A stretch of DNA of 64,000 bases, taken from assembly GCA_023375785.1 (NCBI GenBank), contig SZWC01002387.1:135220-199219 (forward strand), written 5' to 3'. The DNA is from Penium margaritaceum (Eukaryota > Streptophyta > Zygnematophyceae > Desmidiales > Peniaceae). Under the pieces are notes generated by a model. It ran no database searches. It was not told the DNA's origin and saw nothing but the letters and a program-made list of their open reading frames with translations. Positions 44,452 to 56,377 of the stretch are shown one piece after another. Position numbers and translations under genes: made by a program. The stretch's first letter is position 1. Every line of letters starts with the position of its first letter.

Positions 44452-45235
44452 AGTGAGACCTCTCTTGCTAAGTTGCGCCGAAAAGACGCAGTACCAGCAA
44501 CTGCAAGAGAGTCACCGCCGACGCCGTATCATGAGACACATTGCAGTCGTTTACAGTAGCGACGTTACCACGCAATTGGCACCACCTCAACTGGTGATGC
44601 GCTGTAGTTATGAGTTCTAGCAGCCACGCCGATTGGCGGCAGCAGCACTGGGTGGCAGCAGCAGCCGTGTCTGGCTGCCAATATGTACAAAAAAAAGGAG
44701 ATAATCAGCTCACAGCAGTAACTTGCGGCGGCTGCTGCGAGCAATGGCAGCGCACAACGGCAGCAGCAGCTTGCAGCAGCTGCGGCATTAGCAACTGCGA
44801 GCAGCAACAACACAGTAGTAGCAGCGGAAGAAGCAGTAGCAGCAGGGCAGCAGCAATGGTGGTGGCCGCAGAATCATCAGCAATCTTGTGTAGCATTGTT
44901 GCTGCGCAGCAGTGCTACTGTACAGCACTGCACAAAAGTTGCGTAGGGTTGCACAGTCCTTGTGCAACAGCGAGCAGGGGGTGGCGCGGTCCCCCCACCA
45001 GTCATGCAGAGTCCGCGTGACTTCCAGAAAAAAACTGCTGGCATGAAATGTGCCAGAAAAAAAACGCTAGCATTTCTTTTGCAAGCGTTGAAATGCTGAC
45101 GTCATTGTGAGCTTTGCTGACATCAGCAACTTTGAGGTCAAAACATCAAAATTTCTGAACGTTTCAACTTCTTGAGAAATGCTGTCGGTTTCCTGTTTGG
45201 AGCATTTTTATGTTCGGCCCCATACAAAACACTTT
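44452..45235 (+). other. Element E 5' leader
   Basis: A CAG-rich tract (44610-44870) is followed by a block with ATGCTGACGTCA and TGACATCAGCAAC (45093-45130) and a stem-loop-like stretch (45158-45187). Both are paralleled in the leader of G. A gag start is plausible at ATG 45236. Confidence 0.7.
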
Positions 45236-46700
45236 GATGGCGCGTGTGCATGACAAGGGCAAAGGGCTAGGAGAGCCCTCCTCCTCCTCCTCTTCGGGCA
45301 TCATGAGTCCACGATCACAGTCACTCACGATCGAGGAGCTTTGTCGGATGCAGGATTAGATGCTTCGGCATCATCAGCGACAGACCCACATGATGTAGGA
45401 GATCACGGAGCGACTGCGGGGCCGTTCCGGGCCCTCACAACAGCCACTAGGATGATCTACTGGTGTTGCACCATCCGTTCAGCAGTCTACGTCCTATACA
45501 TCACCGTGGCCTCAACATCCCTCATCACAGGTTGACACTTGGGATGAGGAGAATGTAGAGGATGACACACACAAGGACGAGATTTGCATGCTCGAGGAGC
45601 ATCTTTGTGAGCAACGCCTGGGGTCATAGCCTTTTACTCCACCACCTTCTCGCCGTCAGCATCAGGCACGTCATTCAGCAGTGTTCACACTTCGCGGCGT
45701 TTCTCTCACTGGTGGTCTCCCTATACCTTGTTCAGCACCTCCCGAGCTTGAGGTCGCCCTCCCCACAAAGCGGTGACCGAAGGACTTTGAGACAACTCCA
45801 CCCCATTATGACATCGACAAGGGCTTCGATTACTTGGAGACCTTGTTTCAGGTGTAGGCTGACTCTGAGGGCGTCTGGCCTTACTACCACAACCAATACC
45901 GGACTCACGATTCTCACCAGGTTCAGATAGTAGTGCGGCCAATGCGCGATCCACTTTACGCCATGCCACGGGAGACTGGTCGACTTCCGTCCTTTCCTGG
46001 GAGAGACTGGGACGGGGACTGGAGTTGATCAGAGTTAGGGCTAGGAGATGGCCCAGACACACCTCATTGTGGAGACCCATGCAACAAGGGCGGTCCGACT
46101 ACGTGAGTTTCACTCCCTCCGTTAGTGTCCCACAAAGCTTGCAGTTGACTATTAGAGGTGCGCGATGCACCTCTACACGTGCCTTGGCACCGGTGGCGGG
46201 ATGCAGCTGTGGACACTCGACACCATCATGATGGGGACACACTTGGACCACATGAAGCTCTTTACGGGCTTCGACCGTGTGGCCCTCTGTGAGCTATCGG
46301 AGTCACTACAACTGCTTCCTTGGGCCCATTGCTACATTTTCCAGGCCACATCGGTTCATGAGGATGCTTTCACCCATCAACAAGGTCCCCTTGTTACAGT
46401 CGTGACTTTGAACCCTCCTATGCCTCTGTCCCAGTTCACCATTCCCACCTCCACCGCTTCCTCCTCCTCCTCCTCTGCCCTGAGCGGCCACATTCAAGGA
46501 GTTGTAGCGGTCGCACAGGGGAAGAAGCGATGCAAGAAGGGATAACAGTACCAGTAGCATCAGCAGCCAACGAGTAGTGGCAGTGGACGTTCCGTCCACT
46601 GTTACTACTGTGGAGGCATACACCGCTACACGGAGTGTGAGCATCCTCTTGACTGGACTCGAATCACGTGTGGCCTTCACGCGGTGTACACGTAGCAGAT
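45236..46700 (+). pseudogene. Element E gag region with zinc knuckle
   Basis: PKDFETTPPHYDIDKGFDYL, then VWPYYHN and a helical gag core up to about 46480. A CYYCGGIHRYTEC knuckle follows at 46600-46638, one residue shorter than the canonical spacing (CX2CX3HX4C), then HPLDWTRITCGLHAV. The same short spacing recurs in F and G relatives. Fossil. Confidence 0.78.
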
Positions 46701-47089
46701 TTCCTTGAGTGACACAAAGAAGGGGTGCGCCGTTACCAGGACTACAATAGATGCATCCATTTCACTAGGCGGCGGTTGTGATATGGACTCTCGGGATCGT
46801 ACCATTGCGGAGCATTGTTAGCTGCTGGCGCTTCGTACTCAAGGATATGCGAGTGTGTTGTCATAGCCGTGTGGTCCTGAGACAACTTTCCTTACTACGT
46901 CTATTACCAGTGATGATGCTTGTGGTTGCGCTCATTTGGCTTGTGATGAGGATGGACCTAACGGTACTGACTGGCTTGACGAATCACAGATCTGTGATGT
47001 TTGTCGTGTTCCTAAATCCTCTGCTACACATCCAGTAGACGCAGAGTGTTTTGTGGCATGTTGCTTTGTGTTGATAACTGGTCTTGAGC

Positions 47090-48300
47090 CAAGTGGCACC
47101 TGGATCATTGACTCTGGCACCACCCATCACATGACCTATCATCGTAATGACTTTGTTATGCTCCTTCCCGTTTCGTCCGTTTGGTCCGTTTGCACAAGGT
47201 TTGCTCAGTCGTTGCCTGTGCATGGAGTTGGGGTTGCGTGGTTTGATGGTCCGTCTAGCCCCATGTAAACTTCCAATGTGCTCTTTGTCCCTGCTTTTGA
47301 GCTCAACCTGCTCTCTCTTTGTACATGCACCAGGATGGGTATCACTATTGAGCACTCTGCTGACTCTCCCACAACGGCTGCTCGTGACACACGTGCCACC
47401 GTGCTTCATCCCTCTGTTGTTGATCTCTGTCATGTGTCTTGTTGCATTTCCCCTGTTGCTTCCCCTCCCTCTTCTGTACATGTGTTTGTTATTGGTGTTC
47501 TCTCCCCTGAGCACCAATGCTTATTACATTGGCACCTCTACCATGTGAGCTTGGACACTGTATCCAAGCTCATTCAAAATCAGCCAGCCCTTGGTCTTGA
47601 CACCACTTCCTTTGAGAAGCCGCTCAAGACTGATTATCCTTTATGTGCCCAGGGTAAGATGCATCGCTGCTCTTACATTGACTCCTCCTCTTGACCACTG
47701 CGCCCACTCAGTTGGTCCACTCAGACCTTCTCGGTCCTCTCCCAACCGAGTCCCTCTCTCATCGGGTCGATGTGTTCTCACCCTGACCGATGACTTCACC
47801 CGGATACGGCGGGTCTACAGCCTCTGCCACAAGAGCAATGCTGCACTGGCGGTTTGCCTCTGGCTTGTGATGAATGAGCGTGAATCTTGTCACACCTTGC
47901 ACATGTTCTGCTTGTATCATGGTGTGAGTCCATAGGTGAGATTGATGCGTACTTTAGTGAGCACGGTTTTTTTCACCAGCTTTGTGCCCCAGCTACACCA
48001 CAACAAAACGGTGTGTGTGAGCATTGGAACCGGACCATGGAGGATGCGGTTCACCCTATGTGGTCTGAGTTCGGTCTTCTGGGTTCCTTTGCCTTTGAGG
48101 GCTTCTCCTACATGACGCGGGTCTGGAACCACTTGCTGCAAGGTCTGCTTCCAGACCATGCCATGTCGTTCAAGTTGTGGTTCGGCCATTTCCGTCTCGC
48201 GAATGTATGGGGGTCCCTCGCCTATGTATCCTATACCGAGGACCATTAGGGGTCCAAGGTCTCGCCTCATGGGCGCATGTGTACCTTCTTAAGCAGCTCC
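47090..48300 (+). pseudogene. Element E protease, pre-integrase and integrase region
   Basis: TWIIDSGTTHHMTYHRNDF (protease), FVPAFELNLLSLCTCTRMGI (pre-integrase), LTDDFTRIRRVYSLCHK and APATPQQNGVCEHWNRTM (integrase core), then FSYMTRVWNHLLQGLLPDH (C-terminal part). Fossil, broken. Confidence 0.83.
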
Positions 48301-48589
48301 CCACGGTCAGAGGCTTGGCGCTTTTGGGACCTTGCTCGCCATCGCATTTTCAAGTCTCAAGATGCTCTCTTCTTTGAGGCTCTCAGCTACTGCGACTTGT
48401 CCAGCATTATGTCGCTAGCCTCCAACCACGTTCCTACTTGTGTAGCCTCCCGGTGGATGGGGGATTCTAGTCCTACAGATGGGTCCATCTGAGCGTCTTC
48501 ACTTGTGTTTTGGTCTCCAAATGCGAACGATCCGCCCATCGTTGCTGTGGATCCAGTGGCCTCATCAGTCCTCTCAGGCACACCTGTTC

Positions 48590-48850
48590 CCGTGCCGGTG
48601 TGAGACCTCTTCTGGCACACCTGATCCCGTGCCAGTGTCGATCCCGTGTGACCCACATACTCTCGTACCGGTACCAGACCCCTCTGACACACCTGATCCC
48701 TTGCCAGTGTTGGTCCCCTCTGACACACGTGATCCCGTACCAGTGTCGGTTCCCTCTGGCACACCTGATTCTGAATGAGCGGCAGTCCCCTCTTCCACAT
48801 CTGATTCCCTGTCATTGTCAGTCCCCTCTATCACACCCACTCTTGTGCAT
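48590..48850 (+). repeat. 36-bp tandem repeat, integrase-RT linker of element E
   Basis: Five or six diverged copies of a 36-base unit around CCTCTGACACACCTGATCCC, encoding a 12-residue repeat such as PSDTPDPLPVLV. It has the same unit length and the same place in the polyprotein as in element B, but an unrelated sequence. Confidence 0.82.
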
Positions 48851-48999
48851 GCACCTATTTCCCCTGCGACTATGGTCGAGCACCCTTCTCCGCAGCCAGA
48901 GGTGAGCGCCTTAGCATCGGGCTACTCCCGAGAGCCTGGCAGTCGTCTCCGACCACTGGCCTCTAGGGCTCAGCGGACTGCTATTTGAGTGCCTAGACG

Positions 49000-50514
49000 C
49001 CCGACTCGCAGTGTTGAGAGTGGCGCGCTTGGCACAAAGGCCCTTGGCTTGAGTGTCCAGGCAGACTACATTCAGGTGCATCTAGCATGTCCTATCGGCC
49101 ACGAGCTGGTCACCTCAGAGTTCTCAGTCGCTTGTGATAACGCAACTGACCTTGTCATGGTCAGACCGAGTATGGAGGTGGGTTTCTTTGCTATCCGGAG
49201 CTCTTCCTCAATGACTTTGGAGGAGGCACTCTCACCTCACGATGTAGGCTTGTGCTGTGCTGCTTGTGATGATGAGCTGAGAGTCATCAGTGAGCACAGT
49301 GTCTATGAGCTTGTTGACCTCCCGCTTGGGCAAGAGGCTATACATGTCAAGTGGGTCTTTCGGAAGAAGGTGAATCCTAATGGCACACTAGATCGCTACA
49401 AGGCTCGCTTGATGGCCAAGGGATCCTCGCATGTTGAGGGTGTGAATTTCACTGACACCTTCCCACCCATTGGTTGGATGACAAGCGCTCGCACTTTGTT
49501 CAGGGTGGTTGTTCACCGCGACTCGGAGCGCACCAGATGCATGTGAACTATGCATCTTCCATGGCACCCTAGATGAGGAGATCTACATGGTTCTGCCACC
49601 TGGATTCAAGGTCGGTGAAAAGGTCTGGCGCTTGCGCAAGGCCTTGTATGGCTTGAAACAATCACCTAGGTATTGGAACTCACAGCCACAATGACACGTG
49701 CCAGTTACGTGCAGAGAGACTTTGACCCGTGTCTCTGAGACGTACATTTGAGAGCTTCACCGCCATCCTGATCTACGTGGACAACCTCTTGATTGCTTCT
49801 CCTTCTATGGAGGCTATGAAGGAGGCCAAGGCAATCCTTCAAGCTGCTTACTAAATGAAGGACCTTGGTCCTGCAGCTGTGTTTCTCACGATGGAGATTG
49901 TGCGTGATCGTCAGCAGCGGACACTCTTGTTGCATCCGGCACGTTATGAAAACGTTGTGGGGGAGAGCTTTGCTGACATCCTTGGCGTAGTTCCCACATC
50001 CTCCACTCCTATCACACGTGACAGGCAGGATGCCTTGAAGGTCGATGATCCGGCACAAGTGGGGAGACAGTGGGCGTGACCCTCTACTTGTGCTTGATTG
50101 TCTCTTTGATGTACTTGGCCACTGCCATACGACCCGACATTGCCTTTGTCTTCAACCTCACATAGTTTTCACAGTGTCTTCAGGCGAGAGCCCTTCACGC
50201 GGATGTGCGAGTAGTGCGGTATGTGGTCTCCACATCGAACCTCGGACTCTGCTTTTGACGGTAGCATTCGATGGTAGTTGACGGCTACAGAGACAATGAC
50301 TAGGCGTGGGGTCCCCATGGACGTAGTGAGACAAGCTACGTGTTACTTCTTGGTGGCACCACTATGTCGTGGCGCTGCGGCAAGCAAGGTTGTATTGCAC
50401 GTAGCTCATCAGAGGTTGAGTTTGTTGCTCTGGGGACTAGGGCCGATCAGGCGGTGTGGCTGCAACGTCTGTTTCTTGAGCTGCGACAGTTTGTTCCTTG
50501 CGTCGTTCTGCATC
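49000..50514 (+). pseudogene. Element E reverse transcriptase and RNase H (first part)
   Basis: [60 protein letters not shown], then MKDLGPAAVFLTMEIVRDRQ and the RNase H start (YVLLLGGTTMSW-like, then RSSSEVEFVALGTRA). The rest of RNase H lies beyond nested element F. Fossil, broken. Confidence 0.82.
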
Positions 50515-50519
50515 ATGAC

Positions 50520-50964
50520 TGTTGTGATTTGTGACAATCCTATCGACCAGTACAGTTTATTGTGACCACTCGGCCGTGTCCATACTTGTGCAGATCCCTG
50601 ATGCGGACCCTGGTGGTACCGGTGAGTCATCTGGTGGCGGACTACCAGCTCGGCGACCGTTCCAGAGCTCTAGACGCTACCCGGGACCTCCTGGAGTTTT
50701 TTTGCAACATGTAGGAGTTCATCGGTGGATTGGCCGTGGGCCCAATTTCCATATTTTTGCATTGTGTGTCCACCATTTGATGTTGGATGCATGCATGTGA
50801 CCAGTTGTAGCATCCAGTTTTTTATCCTGCACGTCTAGGTTCATACTGCATAGCGTTCCGACATGTCTACGCAGAGTTACGGTCAAAACAGTGGTTTTGG
50901 GCCAGTCTTAGGACACATCTTGCACTGCCGTGTGCGACACCCGCCGTGCGCCACGGCAGGTACT
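50520..50964 (+). repeat. Element F 5' LTR copy
   Basis: It starts TGTTGTGATTTGTGAC and aligns with the start of the 55455, 56378 and 63517 LTRs. It contains the conserved CAAAACAGTGGTTTTGGG hairpin. It is shorter than the 3' copy. Confidence 0.85.
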
Positions 50965-52290
50965 TCAGGAGACATCCATTGCTGCAGCAGTCGTTGCATC
51001 ACCACCGATGCCCCTCTTGCAGACTCCTTCTCCATCCTCTGTCACGTCCTCCTCCTCCCCTTCCACCCCGATTACACCGACTCAGACACAGGGTATTGCG
51101 GCAGCAGCACAGGGGAAGAAAGGGGGATGAAGGCGCGGCTCGGGCCAGCAGCATTCGCAGCAGCAGCCATCATTGGGCAGTAGCAGTGGACGCTCCGTTC
51201 ACTGCTACAACTCTGGCGGTGCCCATCGCTACACCGAGCGCCAGCAGCCGCTCGACTGGGCGCGGATTACTCACGGGCTCCAGGCTGCGCACGCACTACG
51301 TTCCACAATGAGTAGCACATCCTTCGGGCGCGCGGCGACCACGACCGCAGCAGTTCCCGCTTCATCATTGGCGACAAGCGCCGACCCAGACCCACATGAC
51401 CGCACCATCGCCGAGCTCCGACACCTTCTGGCGCTTCTCTTTCAGGTAGGTGCGAGTGTGTTGTCACAACCGGGTGGTTCACAAACTGTCTGTTCATCTT
51501 TTCTTGTGGCTCGGAATGACTCGTGTGGGGGGGAACAGTCGGCATGTGATGACGATGGGCCTGACTGTACGGATTGGATTCATTAGTCTCACCTTTGTGC
51601 CCTTCGTCGTTCCTCCCCACCTGTTGCCCAGCGTCCGTCTGAGGCCGAGTGTTCCATTGCCCGTTGTACAGTGACGTCCTCTAGTCGTGATTCCGATGGC
51701 ACTTGGATCATCGATTCCGGTGCCACTCATCACATGACCTGTCGTCGTAGTGATTTCGTTGTTCTCGGCCCTGTTGCATCTGTTCGTTCCGTCCACATAG
51801 GCTCTGGTCAGTCCTTGCCAGTCCAGGGTGTTGGGGTTGTATGTTTTGATGGTCCGTCTGGCCCCCTGTATCTTTCTGAGGTGTTGTTTATGCCTGACCT
51901 TGAGCTCAGGTTGCTTTCTATTTGTGCTTACACACCGATGGGACTCTCTGTGGAGCACACTGTAGAATCCGCGACTGTGACTGCTATTGACACTCTTAGC
52001 GTTGTTCTTCGTGCCTCTGTTGTGGATGACCTGTATTGTGTCTCTCGGACCTCTGCTCCTTGCTCCCCCTCCCCTTCCGCTCGTGTTTTTGTCATAGGTG
52101 TTCTGTCTCCTGAGCACCAGCGAATCAGGAGACATGACACATGCGGCTTCATCGTCGCATGTGTCATGTAGGCTCCGACACTGTGTCGAAACTCATTCGG
52201 ACATAGCCTGTCCTTGGTCCTGACGCGGCATCTTTCAAAAAACCGCCCAAGACCGAATGTCTCTTCAGAGCTCAGGGTAAGATGCATCGT
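50965..52290 (+). pseudogene. Element F gag 3' part, protease and pre-integrase
   Basis: It begins in a region matching the late gag of G (PLLQTPSPSSVTSSSSPSTP), then the knuckle region and HDRTIAELRHLLALLFQVGA. The protease block TWIIDSGATHHMTCRRSDFV (from about 51703) and the pre-integrase part (FMPDLELRLLSICAYTPMGL) follow. Fossil. Confidence 0.8.
52105..52169. repeat. Two adjacent inverted repeats in element F
   Basis: GTCTCCTGA (52105-52113) pairs with 52125-52133. ACATGACACATGCG (52132-52145) pairs exactly with 52156-52169 around a ten-base loop. The two structures overlap by two bases. Confidence 0.85.
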
Positions 52291-52299
52291 TGTACCTAC

Positions 52300-53060
52300 C
52301 CGGACTCCCGTTCACGCGCACTTCCCCCTCTCGAGTTAGTCCATTCGGACCTTCTTAGTCCCCTTCCTGTCGAGTCTCAGTCCGATCAGGGTTGATACGT
52401 CCTGAACCTGACTGATGACTTCACCCGGATGCGGTGGGTGTACAGCCTGCGTAAAAAACGTGACACCACTCTTGCGGTTCGCCTCTGTCTAGTGATGGCA
52501 GAGCATCAGTCCCGCCACACGCTGCACACCTTCCGCTCGGATCGTGGCGGCGAGTTTCTTGGTGAGATGGATAGCTTCTTCGCCGAGTGGACACCTGGTG
52601 AAAAATCCCGAGCACGGGATTTTTCACCAGGTGTCCGCTCCTGCTACTTCTCAGCATAACGGTGTTTCTAAGCGCTAGAACCGCACCATGGAGGATGCGG
52701 TTTGAGTCAGCGGTCTCAGTGCGGTCTTCCGGGGTCCTTCGTTTTTTAAGACTTTGCCTACATGACTTGGGCCTGAAACCGCCTCCTGCACAGTCCTCTT
52801 CCGGACCACGTCACACTGTATGAGCTCTGGTTCGGCCACTGTGCTGACCTGTGCCTCACTCGTGTCTGGGGATCCTAAGCTTCTATGTGGTACACCGAGG
52901 ACTGGCAGGGGTCCAAGGTCTCACCGTGGGGTCGCTTGTGTGCCTTCGTCAGCATCTCCTCTCGATCGAAGGCCTAGAGTTTTCAAGACCCTGCTCGTGG
53001 TCGCATTGTTGAGTCACGCGACGCGCTCTTCTTTGAGTCCCTCACCTACCGTGATCTGGC
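52300..53060 (+). pseudogene. Element F integrase region
   Basis: LTDDFTRMRWVYSLRKKRDT, HTLHTFRSDRGGEFLGEMDS (integrase core), followed by the C-terminal region ending around SRDALFFESLTYRDL. Fossil, broken. Confidence 0.8.
52589..52636. repeat. 22-bp perfect inverted repeat, 4-base loop, in element F
   Basis: The arms at 52589-52610 and 52615-52636 are exact reverse complements around AGCA. Confidence 0.95.
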
Positions 53061-53089
53061 TTCGATCACATCGCTGTCCGTTACACACG

Positions 53090-55347
53090 TTCCTTCGTGT
53101 GTGGTTTCTCGATGGATGGGTGAGTCTACGCTTGCGAGCACCGCTCGCCAGGCTGATGTGTCCGTTCGAGTTCCCTCCACTTCTGTGACTCTTGATGATC
53201 CAACGATCATCGCTGTCGGTCCAGAGATCTGTCCAGCACCGCCGGCTTCTACCCCTGTCCCCTCGCAACCCACAGGTACCCATGATCCTATACCTGTGCA
53301 TACTCTTGTGACCTTAGCTGTGTCCGCCGGTGCTCCTGCCTCTGGGTGTGGACGTGCCTCACCTGCTCCTACTGTCACACCAAGCCCCATGTCTCCCACA
53401 CCCGCATCTCCTCACACGGCATCACCAGCTTCCTTGCCTCAGCCCTCCCCAGCTGCCATTGTGCCCGTTCCTGAGCCTCAGGTGCGCCCCTCGAGCCCGG
53501 GTTACTCCCGTGAGCCTGGCGGTCGTCTTCGACCATTGGACTCCTGCGCTCATCGAGTGTGTGGTCCCGCACCCAGGCGCTCCACTCACAGCATTGCATG
53601 TGGTGATCCCGGCATAAAGGCCCTAGGCCTGAGTGTCTGCAACGAGCACACAGAGGTACATCCAGCGTGTCCCGTAGGGTACGACCTTGTCACTCGCGAG
53701 CTTCATATTGCATGTGATGCAGCAGCCAATCTTGTTGTCGTCAGACCTAGCACTAAGGCGTGCGCTCTTGTCACGTAGAGCTCTCCCTCTATGGCGCCTA
53801 ACCCGGGCACCCGGAGGGATGCTGACACTTGGCGTGCTGCCTACGAGGATGAGCTTCGCGCCATCCGAGAGCACGGAGTTTACGAGCTAGTCGACCTTCC
53901 ACCTGGGAGGAAGGCTATTCAGGTCAAGTGGGTCATTTACAAGAAAGTGAAGCCGGATGGCTCACTAGATCGCCACAAGGATGGCTTGGTCGTCAAGGGG
54001 TACTCTGAGATTGAGGGCATCGATTACACTGACACCTTTGCCCCTATTGGCCGCATGACCTAAGCTCGAGCTCTGTACCTTGTAGTGGCTTAGCATGACT
54101 GCGAACTCCACCAGATGGATGTGAACAATGTGTTCCTCCATGGCTCTCTAGATGAGGGGATTTACGTGGCTCAGCCACCCAGCTTTGAGGATGGTGACAA
54201 GGTTTGGCACTTGCGCAAGTCCTTGTACGGCCTCAAGCACTCTCCTTGGTGTTGGAACCAGGAGATCAATGGCACCCTGACTCGTGCGGGATATGTACAG
54301 AGCAAGGCGGATCCCTCTCTCTTCATCCGACGGATGCTTCAGCAATTCACCGCAATCCTGATCTATGTCAATGACCTTCTGATCGCGTCTCCTTCACTGG
54401 AGGCCGTGAAGGAGGCCAAGGCTATCCTCCAGACTGCCTACAGGATGAAGGACCTTGGTCCTACAGCAGTGTTTCTTGGCATGGAGATCGTGCGAGACCG
54501 GAAACGTCGTACTCTTCAACTGCATCCGGCCCGATACGCACGTGTTGTGGGAGAGCGCTTCAGCGACCTCCTCGGCGTAGTGCCCACAGCTTCCACACCT
54601 CTCACGCCTAACGGGCAAGATGCCGTGAAGGTTGATGATCCCACATAGGTGGGGGAGACAATGGATGTGACCTTGTACGTCTGCCTCATTGGATCTCTGA
54701 TGTACCTTGCCACTACCACACGTCCTGACATTGCATTCGCTATCAACCCCCTTACCCAGTTTCCATAGGCTCCACACACTAGAGCCCTTCACACCACTAT
54801 GCGAGTGGTGCGCTACGTGGTCTCCACATCGTACCTCGGACTCTGCTTTCGCCAGCAGTGTTCGGTGGTCCTTGACGGCTACACCGACAGCGACTAGGCC
54901 TGGAGCCCAGATGGACGCAGCCGCACCGGTTACGTGTTCCTGCTTGGTGGGACTGCTGTGTCTTGGCGCAGCGGGAAGCAGCGCTGCGTTGCACGTAGCT
55001 CATCGGTGGCAGAGTACGTTGCTCTGGGTGCAAGGGCTATTGAGGCGGTATGGTTGCAGCACCTGTTCCTTGAGCTTGGCCAGTTTGAACCCGCCATTGT
55101 GCTTCGTTGCGAACACCATAGTGCTCTTGCCATTGCGGAGAACTCTGGTGTCTTTCATGCTTTTACGAAACACATTGCGGTTGAGCATCACTTTGTACGT
55201 GATCTGGTGGAGCGACACGTGATCTGCGTCATTTGGGTTGGCACTGACATGCAGCGTGCTGACTTCTTGACGAAGGCACTAGCACGCGGAAAGTTCCTAG
55301 TGGACATTCGTTTTGTTGGACTTCGCCCCTTCCCAGAGAGTGGTTGA
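53090..55347 (+). pseudogene. Element F linker, reverse transcriptase and RNase H region
   Basis: A Pro/Ser/Thr-rich linker (53100-53600, TPVPSQPTGTHDPIPVHT) is followed by RT ([80 protein letters not shown]), the connection and RNase H (SSVAEYVALGARAIEAVWLQ, AIAENSGVFHAFTKHIAVEH, MQRADFLTKALARGKFL). Fossil, broken. Confidence 0.85.
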
Positions 55348-55445
55348 GTGTGGGGTCTGTTTGTGTCTGTGTCACATTTGTCGTTGCACTCGTTGTTGTA
55401 CTCGTCTCAGTACTGCACGTGTATGGACATGCGTACCATCGGGTC

Positions 55446-55454
55446 ATGGGGGAG
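55446..55454 (+). promoter_or_regulatory. Element F polypurine tract
   Basis: TGGGGGAG lies immediately before the 3' LTR. The same sequence precedes the 3' LTR of G. Confidence 0.8.
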
Positions 55455-56098
55455 TGTTGTGATTTGTGACGTTCCTGTCGACCTCTACAGTTTACTGTGA
55501 CCACTCAGCTGTGTCCATACTCGTGCAGATCCCTGATGTCGACTCTGGTGGTACCGGTGCATCATCTGGTGGCGGACTACCAGCTTGGAGCTGACCAAAG
55601 ACTGTTCCAGAGTTGCGGACGCTACCTGGGACCTCCTACAGTTTTTCTGTAGCACACACGAGTTTATCTGTGGACTGGCCGTGGGCCCAAATTGCATGCT
55701 TTTGCATTGTGTGTCCACCGATTGATGTTGGATGCATGCATGTGACCAGTCGTAGCATTCGGCTTTTGATCCTGCACGTCTAAGTTAAGACGGCGTAGCG
55801 TTCTGACATGTCTGCGCAGAGTTACAGCCAAAACAGTGGTTTTGGGCCGGTTTTAGGACAGATCTTGCACTGTCGTGTGTGACACCCGCCGTGAGCCATG
55901 GCAGGTACTTATGCCATGGACCTGCCCTTTGTCATTCCTCTCTGCAAATGCTATTGAAGCATTCTGAAACTTTACCTTGTGTCTCCCAACCAGACCCTTG
56001 CAATTGTGTGCACGACTTGTGACTGTCGTCACCGTCTGACCAGGCACTAACGCCTAGTCAGCGACTGCGTCGCTAGGATGCTTCCACGCATCTTCTCA
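55455..56098 (+). repeat. Element F 3' LTR
   Basis: 644 bp, TGTTGTG to TCTTCTCA, the same length as the LTR at 56378-57021 and roughly 90% identical to it by eye. Confidence 0.88.
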
Positions 56099-56103
56099 GT
56101 GAC

Positions 56104-56340
56104 AACTAGAGTGTGCTTGCCATTGCAGAGAACTCTGGTGTGTTTCATACATGCACGAAGCACATTGTTGTTGAGCATCACTCCGTGCGTGATCTTGTGG
56201 GGTCACAAATGATCTCCGTCATCAGGGTGGGCACGTACATGCAGCGGGCTGACTTCTTGACCAAGGCACTTCCGTACGGAAAGATCATGGTGGCCATTCG
56301 ATCTGTTGTGCTTCACCCCTTGCATAGGAGTGGCTAAGAG
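56104..56340 (+). pseudogene. Element E RNase H, second part (beyond F)
   Basis: VLAIAENSGVFHTCTKHIVV, then RDLVGSQMISVIRVGTYMQR and ADFLTKALPYGKIMVAI form the C-terminal half of copia RNase H. It lies between F's 3' LTR and the shared LTR, and continues the RNase H that stops at 50514 on the other side of F. Confidence 0.85.
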
Positions 56341-56377
56341 TTCACTATGTGTGAGCATGGACTGTTGAGCATCTTAT

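Larger units (their letters stand above)
50520..56098 (+). mobile_element. Element F: Ty1/copia element nested in the RNase H region of E
   Basis: 5' LTR copy at 50520-50964, the 3' part of gag, protease, integrase, linker, RT, RNase H, polypurine tract and 3' LTR (55455-56098). Its outer flanks are ATGAC (50515-50519) and GTGAC (56099-56103), a 4 of 5 match for a 5-bp target duplication, and E's RNase H resumes right after it. It is close in sequence to G and broken in several places. Confidence 0.87.

Noticed and set aside
56099-56340. Independent small RNase H gene
   Set aside because: It continues the RNase H of element E across the nested element F and lacks its own start or regulatory context.
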